From positions 109,900-173,899 of the forward strand of contig QAKI01000016.1 in the NCBI GenBank assembly GCA_003343905.1: a stretch of DNA of 64,000 nt, written 5' to 3'. Of the stretch, positions 1 through 6,501 are shown one piece after another. The translations under genes were made by a program, and so were the position numbers. The notes beneath the pieces are model-generated. The model was not told the origin of the DNA, did no database searches, and saw only the letters and a list, made by a program, of their open reading frames with translations. This DNA is from Subdoligranulum variabile (lineage in GTDB: Bacteria > Bacillota > Clostridia > Oscillospirales > Ruminococcaceae). Each line of letters starts with the position of its first letter. Position 1 is the first letter of the stretch.

Positions 1-104
1 CAGTTGTTGTAGTTTTCTTTCAGCCAGGGGATGATGATGGAAGTATCCAGCCCGCCGGAATAGGCCAGCACCACTTTTTTGATGTCCGCTTTGTTCTTTT
101 TCAT
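1..104 (-). CDS. argG: Argininosuccinate synthase, N-terminal fragment
   Basis: Only the first 34 codons lie in the window; the gene runs off the left edge. The protein starts MKKNKADIKKVVLAYSGG and continues LDTSIIIPWL. The AYSGGLDTS stretch is the N-type ATP-pyrophosphatase P-loop diagnostic of ArgG, which joins citrulline and aspartate in arginine synthesis. The start is supported by GGAGAGGGG about 6 bases upstream. A promoter and two ARG boxes lie at 150-204, so arginine repression by ArgR is likely. I am sure of the family; the rest of the gene cannot be seen. Confidence 0.9.
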   Translation of the reverse strand, partial: MKKNKADIKKVVLAYSGGLDTSIIIPWLKENYNN

Positions 105-149
105 AAAGATCCCCTCTCCTGTGAACAGCGGGGCTGCCGCCCGCGCTGT

Positions 150-186
150 TGAATATTTATTCATCGAATGATGTATATTATACATC
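150..186 (-). promoter_or_regulatory. Tandem ARG boxes (ArgR operator) of argG
   Basis: Box 1 (150-163) reads TGAATATTTATTCA, the core of the classic ARG box. Box 2 (170-186) is a perfect 17-base palindrome, GATGTATAT/TATACATC. The box centres are about 21 bases apart, two helical turns, as expected for an ArgR hexamer. Box 2 covers the -10 hexamer, so binding should block RNA polymerase. Confidence 0.85.
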
Positions 187-204
187 TTTTTGCACAAAAG
201 GCAA
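177..204 (-). promoter_or_regulatory. Sigma-A promoter of argG
   Basis: On the minus strand a -35 of TTGCCT (199-204) is followed by a 16-base spacer and a perfect -10 TATAAT (177-182). It lies about 73 bases upstream of the argG start and overlaps the second ARG box. The rest of the interval up to 386 shows nothing else I can support. Confidence 0.75.
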
Positions 205-386
205 GAGGAAATCTTCACAAATCAGCGGATTTTATCAAGGCACTTTTTGGGCAGTATGCCCTTATCCAGATTTTTTTCAGAAGCAGTTCCGTGCAAAACC
301 GCTTTGCGCCGCCGTTTTTTGTTGTATCACCGCCTGCCGCCCCCGCCGCAAAAGCCCGCACCCATCTGCATATTTTTACCATCATC

Positions 387-449
387 ATTTATAAAAACAA
401 AGCGCACGGTCCCGCCCTTTCCCGTTTGGGAAAAGGGGGGACCGTGCGC
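387..449 (-). terminator. Intrinsic terminator after the GIY-YIG/GNAT gene
   Basis: A long hairpin (402-449) with arms GCGCACGGTCCC and GGGACCGTGCGC, and an inner CCCTTTCCC/GGGAAAAGGG stem, is followed on the minus strand by a T-rich tract (TTTGTTTTTAT). It separates this transcript from argG. Confidence 0.85.
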
Positions 450-456
450 ATCCTGT

Positions 457-1356
457 TCAAAGTTCTTCCGCCTGCCGCAAAACGGCTTCCACCTCGGCCT
501 GCGGCAGCCGCAGGCGCACCGGGGCGGGCGGGTCGGCGGGCGGGTTGAGGGGCAGCGCCCAATAGCCCAGGTCCAGCCAGCGGCCGAACTTGTAGCCGCT
601 GTTCTTTTCGACCCCGTAGCGGGTGAAGCCCAGCGCCCGGTGGAACGCGTCGCTCTGGGGGTTGGGCCGCGTGATGAGCGCAAAGGCGTTCACATACCCC
701 TGCCGCCGCAGCAGTTCCAGCAGGGCCGTGTACAGCCTGCGCCCCGCGCCCTGCCCCAGCAGGTCCGGCGCGCAGTAGACGGTCGTTTCCACATCCCAGG
801 CAAAGGCCCGCCGGGTATGCCAGGGGTGGGCGCAGGCGTAGCCCGCCAGCCGCCCGTCCGCCGTGTACGCCACCAGGAAGGGGGCGTTTTCCAGCACGTC
901 GGCAATGTTGCGGCGGTATTCCTCGACGGTCGAAGGTTCATACTGGAAGGTCTGGGTTCCGTGGGTCACATACCAGTTGTACAGTTCCGTGACTGCCGGG
1001 GCGTCCTCCGGCGTAGCCATGCGCAGCGTCAGGCGGCTGCGGGCGGCCCAGTCCGCCGCCAAGGCCTCTTTCTGCGCTTTGGGCAGCTTTTTCAGCGCGG
1101 CTTCCCGCCGCAGGGCCGCCGGTTTGTCGGCGCAGCGTTCGGCGTAGGCCAGCCGCACGGCGTCCCTGCCATGGCTTTTGGTGTACTTGGCGCCGCCCGC
1201 CCCGGTGCGGTGGGCCTTCAGGCGGCGGGCCAGGTCGTTGGTCCAGCCCGCGTACAGGCTGCCGTCGGCACAGCGCAGCAGGTAGACCCAGGCCGGGGCG
1301 TTGGGCAGGCGGTCGGCGGCCAGACTGGGGGCAGGCCCCAGAACGGGGCCGCTCAT
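457..1356 (-). CDS. GIY-YIG domain fused to GNAT acetyltransferase
   Basis: A 299-residue two-domain protein. Residues about 22-105 are a small GIY-YIG domain of the YhbQ/UPF0213 type (WVYLLRCADGSLYAGWTN followed by RRL). Residues about 109-265 are a GNAT domain resembling phosphinothricin acetyltransferases, with LRMATPEDAPAV at the start, FAWDVETTVY, and the acetyl-CoA loop GQGAGRRLY. The last 30 residues are Pro-rich and unassigned. The start overlaps the stop of the upstream MYG1 gene (ATGA at 1353-1356), so translation is probably coupled. GIY-YIG domains usually cut DNA; GNATs acetylate small molecules or proteins. The substrate is unknown and the reason for the fusion unclear. Confidence 0.8.
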   Translation of the reverse strand: MSGPVLGPAPSLAADRLPNAPAWVYLLRCADGSLYAGWTNDLARRLKAHRTGAGGAKYTKSHGRDAVRLAYAERCADKPAALRREAALKKLPKAQKEALAADWAARSRLTLRMATPEDAPAVTELYNWYVTHGTQTFQYEPSTVEEYRRNIADVLENAPFLVAYTADGRLAGYACAHPWHTRRAFAWDVETTVYCAPDLLGQGAGRRLYTALLELLRRQGYVNAFALITRPNPQSDAFHRALGFTRYGVEKNSGYKFGRWLDLGYWALPLNPPADPPAPVRLRLPQAEVEAVLRQAEEL

Positions 1357-2186
1357 TCGCTGACCGGGCGGCCCGCCGCCCGCAGGGTGCGGCGGCAGGC
1401 TTCAATGGCGGTGGCCTTATCGTCCGCCGTGATCAGGAAGCGGCTGGGGTGGCAGAACCGCAGCCCCAGCCCGCTGACCCGGCGCAGTTCTTCCTCCGGC
1501 TTGCCGGCCCACGCAGGCGGGAACGGCAGTTTGCTGCGCTTGGTGCGGTGGTCGTTGACGCACTGGGCGCTGTAGCCGCCCCGCTGGCTGGGGTAGACCA
1601 CGAACAGCGCGTCGGTCTTATACAGGCCGTTCTTCCAGGGCATATAGGCGGGCAGCACCACGATGCCGTCCCGCATATTGGCATACGCGCGGCGCACCGT
1701 CTCGTCGGCGCGGTTGACGGCGTTGGCGGCCGCGATCTCGTTTTCCAGAATGGTCTTTGCCACCGGCACGGCGCGCCAGAAACATTCGTCGGGGTCGTCC
1801 TTCGAGTCCCACAGCGGGTTGAAGCTGCCGATGGCGTCGGCCAGGGAGTTCTGTTCCCCGGTATTATCGTTGAGGTCCAGAGGCTGGATAAAGTTTTCAT
1901 CCATCAGGCGGGCCTGATGTTCGCCCACCAACTGGGCGCCCAGCACCCGCCACAGCAGCCCGAACGCCGCGTAGGGCACGCCGTTGGGGCGGGTCTCGCG
2001 CGGTTCGGAATGATGGTCGAACAGGCCGCCGCCCACGTCGTAGACGATGCCCTCAAAGTCGTCGGGCACCACAAAGCCGCGGGTGATCTTGATGTCGGGC
2101 CGCACGATCTGCAAAAGCGCGGTGGAAAAAACATCGTCGGCATGGAATTTGCCGCCGTGGGTAAAGCCGTTTGCGGGTATCTTCAT
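1353..2186 (-). CDS. MYG1 family protein (UPF0160, DHH-like exonuclease)
   Basis: A 277-residue protein with the two MYG1 signatures near its start: THGGKFHADDVFSTALL at about residues 9-25 and DVGGGLFDHH with its HH pair around residue 55. These His/Asp residues bind metal in the DHH phosphoesterase fold. MYG1 homologues are described as 3'-5' RNA exonucleases; the bacterial role is little known. The start MKIPANGF is chosen because AGGAGA lies about 11 bases upstream and because the metal-binding motif begins right after it. It is co-transcribed with the GIY-YIG/GNAT gene. Confidence 0.85.
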   Translation of the reverse strand: MKIPANGFTHGGKFHADDVFSTALLQIVRPDIKITRGFVVPDDFEGIVYDVGGGLFDHHSEPRETRPNGVPYAAFGLLWRVLGAQLVGEHQARLMDENFIQPLDLNDNTGEQNSLADAIGSFNPLWDSKDDPDECFWRAVPVAKTILENEIAAANAVNRADETVRRAYANMRDGIVVLPAYMPWKNGLYKTDALFVVYPSQRGGYSAQCVNDHRTKRSKLPFPPAWAGKPEEELRRVSGLGLRFCHPSRFLITADDKATAIEACRRTLRAAGRPVSE

Positions 2187-2271
2187 AGGTGTCTGTTCTC
2201 CTGCTGTCTTTTTTGTTTTATTATAGCACATCTTCCCCGTGCCTGCCCAGCGTTTTGCCCGGAAAACGCAC

Positions 2272-2318
2272 AAAAAAGGCGGCGGACCGTCTCTCCCCTT
2301 ACGGTCCGCCGCCTTTTT
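2272..2318. terminator. Bidirectional intrinsic terminator
   Basis: A perfect stem GGCGGCGGACCGT / ACGGTCCGCCGCC flanked by A-run and T-run gives a terminator in either direction. On the minus strand it ends the transcript of the small Cys-rich gene before the MYG1 gene begins. Confidence 0.88.
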
Positions 2319-2326
2319 CCCTGTAT

Positions 2327-2530
2327 TCAATGGCCCGACTGCACGCCCAGGTAGCCGCCCGCCTGCCAGCACAGGTGCAGGCTCATGCGGCAGGCTTCGT
2401 TGGCGCGGCGCAGGTATTCCTTGCGGCGCTGCTGGTCCTCGTGCTGGCGCTGCTGCAATTCGCGCCAGCGGGCGCAGGTCTTGTGGCAGCCTTTGCAGTA
2501 GGCGGCGCAGTCTTTCTGGCAGGGCATCAT
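2327..2530 (-). CDS. Small cysteine-rich hypothetical protein
   Basis: A 67-residue basic protein with five cysteines in the first 20 residues region (CQKDC, YCKGCHKTC) and two later (C at about 47 and 54). The CxxC-like spacing suggests a small metal-binding or zinc-ribbon protein; the centre (RWRELQQRQHEDQQRRKEYL) should be an amphipathic helix. It has its own Shine-Dalgarno AAGGGAAGGAT, a TATACT -10 at about 2565-2570 and its own terminator, so it looks like a real monocistronic gene. I do not know its function. Confidence 0.65.
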   Translation of the reverse strand: MMPCQKDCAAYCKGCHKTCARWRELQQRQHEDQQRRKEYLRRANEACRMSLHLCWQAGGYLGVQSGH

Positions 2531-2695
2531 GGCAGATCCTTCCCTTCACGGTGGTTTCTGCTTTCAGTATAGCGCGCGCCGGGCGCGGAATCTATCGTAT
2601 TTGGGTCATGTTTGTGTAAAAAACAATAAAAATCCGCCCCGCCGGTAACGCGCCGTATTTCATGCCGGGATATGCCATCTTATTCCGGCGGGTTC

Positions 2696-3229
2696 TTATG
2701 AAGCCTCGCTTTTAACGGCGGCCCAGTAATTCTGGAAGATTTTCTTCTTCCAGGCCAGGAACAGGCAACCGGCAAAAAGCAGAACGGCCCCCAGGAGAAC
2801 GACCCATGGACTGAGCCCCGAACTGTCGATAAATTTTGCCGCGTCATCCGTCTGGGGCGCCTGTCCCAACATATACAGGACCGGCACGATCACCCATGCC
2901 AGTATGGAGCCTGTCGGGATGAGGATAAACAGGAAAGAAAAAATCCGATAAAAAATGCTTTCTGTCCCGCTTCGGTAGGAAAGCATATAGAGCAAGGCTA
3001 CAAGAACGGGCAGCAGCAGCCCCGCGCTGTGGAAAAGGGGCAGCGTGAAAGCATTGAACGTGCCGCCTTCATAGGTCATGTATGCACCCAAAATGCGAAA
3101 CTGCGTGATCTGTGCGCCGCACATGACCGCCGTGAGCGTATGCCCGCCTTCGTGCAGAACGATGTACAGCGGAACGAGGAGCAGAAGCCCCGCAAACAAA
3201 GACAGGATTTTTTTGACTTTCAGATCCAT
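2696..3229 (-). CDS. Membrane protein with HEGGH zinc-protease motif (M50-like)
   Basis: A 177-residue protein with about four membrane segments (residues 8-25, 63-85, 93-118 and 142-160). Residues 27-31 in the first segment read HEGGH, the HExxH zinc motif of site-2-type M50 proteases and related DUF3267 proteins. The second M50 motif (NxxPxxxxDG) is not visible and the protein is short, so it may be a minimal or catalytically changed relative. A GGGGGG ribosome site precedes the start. It appears monocistronic. Activity and substrate are unknown. Confidence 0.6.
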   Translation of the reverse strand: MDLKVKKILSLFAGLLLLVPLYIVLHEGGHTLTAVMCGAQITQFRILGAYMTYEGGTFNAFTLPLFHSAGLLLPVLVALLYMLSYRSGTESIFYRIFSFLFILIPTGSILAWVIVPVLYMLGQAPQTDDAAKFIDSSGLSPWVVLLGAVLLFAGCLFLAWKKKIFQNYWAAVKSEAS

Positions 3230-3316
3230 GGTTTTCCCCCCAGTATGTACGACCGGCAGCTCCCCTTTGCTATTATTTATGTACAGGCAGCCGGTCTTTT
3301 TTGAGCGAAAAAGCGG

Positions 3317-4027
3317 TCAGCAGGCATCCACGAACGCCCGGAAGATGGCACGGCTGTTGGCGTCCGTCTGCCAGGAAAATTCCGGGTGCCACTGTACGGC
3401 CCACACAAAGGTCCGGCCCGGCTCATACACGGCTTCCACGATGCCGTCGGGCGCGACGGCCATGGGGGCCAGTGCCGGGGCCAGCGTGCGCACGGCCTGA
3501 TGGTGCAGGCTGTTCACGGGCAGCGGCGCAGGCCCCAGCAGTTCGGCCAGCGGCGTGCCGGGCTGCAGCGCCACGGTGTGGATGGGCGACGCATAGTTGC
3601 CGCTCTGGTGGTGGTCCACCTCCGAAGGGCACTGGGTGGGCAGGTCCTGCCAGAGCGTGCCGCCCAGCGCCGCGTTGAGCAGCTGGATGCCCCGGCAGAT
3701 GCCCAGCACCGGCTTGTCCTGGGCGCGGGCCAGGGCCAGCAGGGCCGTTTCCATGGCGTCGCGTTCGGGGCACAGTTCCCCGCACCGGCCGGGGTCCGCC
3801 CCGCCGTACAGCGCCGGGCCTACGTCCTGCCCGCCGGTGAGCAGGAACCCGTCGCAGGCAGCGGCCAGCCGTTCCAGTTCCCCGCGATCCCGGGTGAGCG
3901 GCAGCATCACGGGCACGCCGCCCGCCTGCTCCACGCCCTGCATATAGCCGGGCAGCATCCAGCAGCTTTCCCGCTGGTAGTCCACCAGCGGCACAAGGCC
4001 GATCAGCGGGCGTTTTGTCTTTTGCAT
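3317..4027 (-). CDS. Gamma-glutamyl-GABA hydrolase family (peptidase C26)
   Basis: A 236-residue class I glutamine-amidotransferase-like hydrolase. The nucleophile elbow is GICRG (Cys at about residue 109), and the His/Glu of the triad are in WHPEFS near residue 215. FLLTGGQDVGP is the family's oxyanion-side loop. PuuD-type enzymes cut gamma-glutamyl-GABA in putrescine breakdown; many homologues act on other gamma-glutamyl compounds. TAAGGAGG lies upstream of the start. It follows the glycan operon but is cut off from it by a terminator at 4048-4082, so it is probably independent. No other Puu genes are nearby, so the substrate is uncertain. Confidence 0.82.
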   Translation of the reverse strand: MQKTKRPLIGLVPLVDYQRESCWMLPGYMQGVEQAGGVPVMLPLTRDRGELERLAAACDGFLLTGGQDVGPALYGGADPGRCGELCPERDAMETALLALARAQDKPVLGICRGIQLLNAALGGTLWQDLPTQCPSEVDHHQSGNYASPIHTVALQPGTPLAELLGPAPLPVNSLHHQAVRTLAPALAPMAVAPDGIVEAVYEPGRTFVWAVQWHPEFSWQTDANSRAIFRAFVDAC

Positions 4028-4047
4028 CGGTAAACCTCCTTACAGAA

Positions 4048-4082
4048 AAGACGGGGACGCCGCAAGGGCGTCCCCGTCTTGG
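4048..4082 (-). terminator. Terminator of the glycan operon
   Basis: A perfect stem AGACGGGGACGCC / GGCGTCCCCGTCT with a four-base loop is followed on the minus strand by TTTTC. It lies just after the HAD gene and just before the ribosome site of the C26 hydrolase. Confidence 0.85.
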
Positions 4083-4116
4083 GTGTACAGAACAGCGCGG
4101 AAAAGCCCGCCGGGGC

Positions 4117-4674
4117 TTAAAACGCCTCCACCTTGAACACCGCGGCGCCGCTTGCCAGCGCCGCCGCCAGACCGGGGCCGGAATCCTCGAAGATCATCGT
4201 TTCCTGCGGGGTGACGCCGAAATGCGCCATCGCCTTGCGGTAGCCTTCGGGGTCGGGCTTGCTTTTGGTCACGTCCTCGCTGGTCAGGATCAGGTCGAAC
4301 CAGCACACGCAGCCGAAATGGGTCAGCACCTCGGTGGCGTTGCGGCGGCTGCCGGTGGTCACGCAGGCCAGCCGGTGCCCGGCGGCCCGCAGGGACTGCA
4401 GCGTTGCGAACAGCGCGCGGTTGGGCCGCACCCGGTCCAGAAAGTCGCCGTACAGTTCCTTTTTGCGGTCATGGACCCGCTCCACATCGGCGGGTTCCGG
4501 GTCGCCGCCCATGAGCGGGCGCAGAAAATCCTTGTAATAGCCGCCGTTGCAGTGGGCGGCGTAGTATTCGTCGGTGACGGTAAAGCCCAGTTCCTCCAGG
4601 GCGGCGCGGTAGGACGCCCCGTTGGCGGGCACGGTATCCAGCAGGGTGCCGTCCAGGTCGACGCAGACGAGCAT
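4117..4674 (-). CDS. HAD family phosphatase (beta-phosphoglucomutase-like)
   Basis: A 185-residue HAD hydrolase. Motif I is DLDGTLLDT at the very N-terminus, motif II is TTGS near residue 105, the motif III lysine is in SKPDPEGY and motif IV is FEDSGPG. The cap is the small helical C1 type. The start MLVCVDLDG is fixed by a perfect AGGAGG. As the last gene of the glycan operon, beside a kinase-like gene and a nucleotidyltransferase, it may dephosphorylate a sugar or polyol phosphate on the way to an activated building block (inferred). General phosphatase housekeeping cannot be excluded. Confidence 0.85.
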   Translation of the reverse strand: MLVCVDLDGTLLDTVPANGASYRAALEELGFTVTDEYYAAHCNGGYYKDFLRPLMGGDPEPADVERVHDRKKELYGDFLDRVRPNRALFATLQSLRAAGHRLACVTTGSRRNATEVLTHFGCVCWFDLILTSEDVTKSKPDPEGYRKAMAHFGVTPQETMIFEDSGPGLAAALASGAAVFKVEAF

Positions 4675-4693
4675 GGGGAAACCTCCTTCTTTT

Positions 4694-5893
4694 TCAGCGG
4701 CGGGCATGGTCGGCGGCGTCGTTCGCCACCATGACCAGCCCGGCATAGAACATCGGCGCGCGCTTGCGGTCGCGGGCGAGCTTGTAGGGCATCAGCCGCA
4801 GCCAGTGGACCACCTCGTGCATCAGGATGCTGTCCACCTGCTGCGCCGGGTAGCGTTCCGCCAACTGCTGCATCAGGTCCGCCAGCAGCGCGTCATAGGC
4901 GGCGGAACGGGTCAGGGCAAAGTCGATATGGTTGCCCTGCACCGTGACGCGCGGGGTCATCATCATGAACTCATAGCCCCCGTGCAGGCTTTGCAGCAGC
5001 TTGCCGTAGTCGAGGAAGGGGCTTTCGTGCAGGTTGCCGGTGTTGGGGTCGATGAGATACCAGCCCTTGCCGTCGGTGCGGCAGATGATGTTCTCGATCG
5101 TCAGGTCCCCGTGGATGGTGCCCACCGGGTCGGCGGCAAACAGCCCGCGCAGCCGGTCATGGTCGAACAGCCAGTCCAGTTGGCTCAGGTTGCGGTATTC
5201 CTTGCCGTTGATCCACAGCGTGGGGGCTTCCATCAGTTCGTGCAGCGCGCGGGCCTCCCGCAGTTTTTGCAGGTTGCCGTCCACCTTTTTGGCGATGTAC
5301 TGTTCGATCTTTTCGGGGTCTGCCGCCACCGCCGTGGGGCGGTAGAGTTTTTCTTCCAGCGTGTCCAGCACTTCATGCAGCACGGCGGCGCTTTTTTCCA
5401 CCGGGTTCGAGTGCAGGTAGCGGAACATACCCACAGCCTGCGGGTCGTAGGTCATATCGTACCAGCAGCAGCCGTCGTCCTGCCCGTCGCGCAGGATCTC
5501 GCACAGGGGCAGGCGGTCCTGCTGGGCGCGCAGCCAGCAAAGCTGCTCGGCCAGTTTGCGCCCGTCGTCCCCGAAGGCGTACTTGCGGTAGAAGGTGCTG
5601 TTTTTATCCATGCAGAGCATGGTGGTGGCGTTGGAACCGGCCGAAAAATCCTGTAAGATCGTGATGCCCTGGTTCATTTGCAAAAAGCGGTCCACCCAGG
5701 CTTTGTTCTGCAGCCCGAAATACTGGCTCAGGAACACGGCCCGGTCCTGGGGGTCGGCCTGGGGCAGCAGGTTCAGATAGCTTTCGCCCGCCGGAGCCGC
5801 CGCCGTGGCCTGATTGACGGCCCCGCGCACCCGTTCCGGCAGCAGGGTAGCCAGCCACATGATGGCCAGCGGTACCAGATACCAGGCGATCAT
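4694..5893 (-). CDS. Membrane-anchored phosphotransferase-like protein
   Basis: A 399-residue reading frame. It opens with a membrane segment (MIAWYLVPLAIMWLATLL), then a long cytoplasmic region with a kinase-like catalytic core: IHGDLTIENII (Brenner-type HGDxxxxN) and IDPNTGN as the metal-binding DxD/DFG-like loop, near residues 250-285. This resembles aminoglycoside/choline-kinase-fold proteins of capsule loci. The start is an ATG overlapping the stop of the preceding gene (ATGA at 5890-5893) with no Shine-Dalgarno. It may be the C-terminal half of one protein split by a frameshift. A role in phosphorylating a sugar, polyol or amino alcohol for the glycan is inferred. Confidence 0.6.
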   Translation of the reverse strand: MIAWYLVPLAIMWLATLLPERVRGAVNQATAAAPAGESYLNLLPQADPQDRAVFLSQYFGLQNKAWVDRFLQMNQGITILQDFSAGSNATTMLCMDKNSTFYRKYAFGDDGRKLAEQLCWLRAQQDRLPLCEILRDGQDDGCCWYDMTYDPQAVGMFRYLHSNPVEKSAAVLHEVLDTLEEKLYRPTAVAADPEKIEQYIAKKVDGNLQKLREARALHELMEAPTLWINGKEYRNLSQLDWLFDHDRLRGLFAADPVGTIHGDLTIENIICRTDGKGWYLIDPNTGNLHESPFLDYGKLLQSLHGGYEFMMMTPRVTVQGNHIDFALTRSAAYDALLADLMQQLAERYPAQQVDSILMHEVVHWLRLMPYKLARDRKRAPMFYAGLVMVANDAADHARR

Positions 5894-6501
5894 CCCGGCA
5901 ACAGCCGCTGCGGGCGCGCCGTGTAGGAACCCAGATACGCCACCCACATGGCAATGGTGTTGAGGGCCAGCCGCGGCAGATTGATGCGGCGCAGGTCCTT
6001 GAACGTGTTGATCAGGCTCCAGCAGAACACCATGCCGTCCAGCTTGAGGGTATCGTTGAAGATGCCGCACACGGCCAGGCAGACGCGCTTGATGGCGTCG
6101 CGCAGCACGACCACCACCGCCAGCGCGGCGGCCAGCAGCACCGCGAACAGCAGATAATACCGCGCGGCCAAATGGGCGGCACTCCCGCCCTGGCCCAGCA
6201 GCGCGAAGGCCCCGAAGCCCAGCGCCACGAACCACACATCCAGGAAGCGGTCCATGATGACGGTAGCCAGCGCAAAGCCGACGCCGGATTTCATCCGCCG
6301 CCCCACAAAGACGGCGCGGAACACATCGCCCAGATGCAGCGGCAGGATGGTATTGATGGCGTACCCGCCCGCCATGCCGCGCAGCATCGCGCCGCGCGAG
6401 GGGCGTTCGTAGATCCGCACGAACTGTTCCCACCGCAGCAGCCGGAAGGCGTGCCCGACGAGGAGCAGCCCTATAGCCAGCAGCAACAATGCCCACATCA
6501 T
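5890..6501 (-). CDS. LPG-synthase-type membrane domain protein, probably truncated
   Basis: A 203-residue membrane protein with about five predicted segments. The stretch ILPLHLGDVFRAVFVGRRM and ALATVIMDRFLDVWF matches the lysylphosphatidylglycerol-synthase TM region (YbhN/AglD family, usually about 300 residues and seven or eight segments). Here the frame ends early with the hydrophilic tail TARPQRLLPG, while the next frame carries the missing hydrophobic segment. It overlaps the upstream gene by ATGA (6498-6501). Such proteins act in lipid or glycolipid handling at the membrane. Either a frameshift near 5900-5925 split one gene or two coupled genes exist. Confidence 0.6.
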   Translation of the reverse strand: MMWALLLLAIGLLLVGHAFRLLRWEQFVRIYERPSRGAMLRGMAGGYAINTILPLHLGDVFRAVFVGRRMKSGVGFALATVIMDRFLDVWFVALGFGAFALLGQGGSAAHLAARYYLLFAVLLAAALAVVVVLRDAIKRVCLAVCGIFNDTLKLDGMVFCWSLINTFKDLRRINLPRLALNTIAMWVAYLGSYTARPQRLLPG

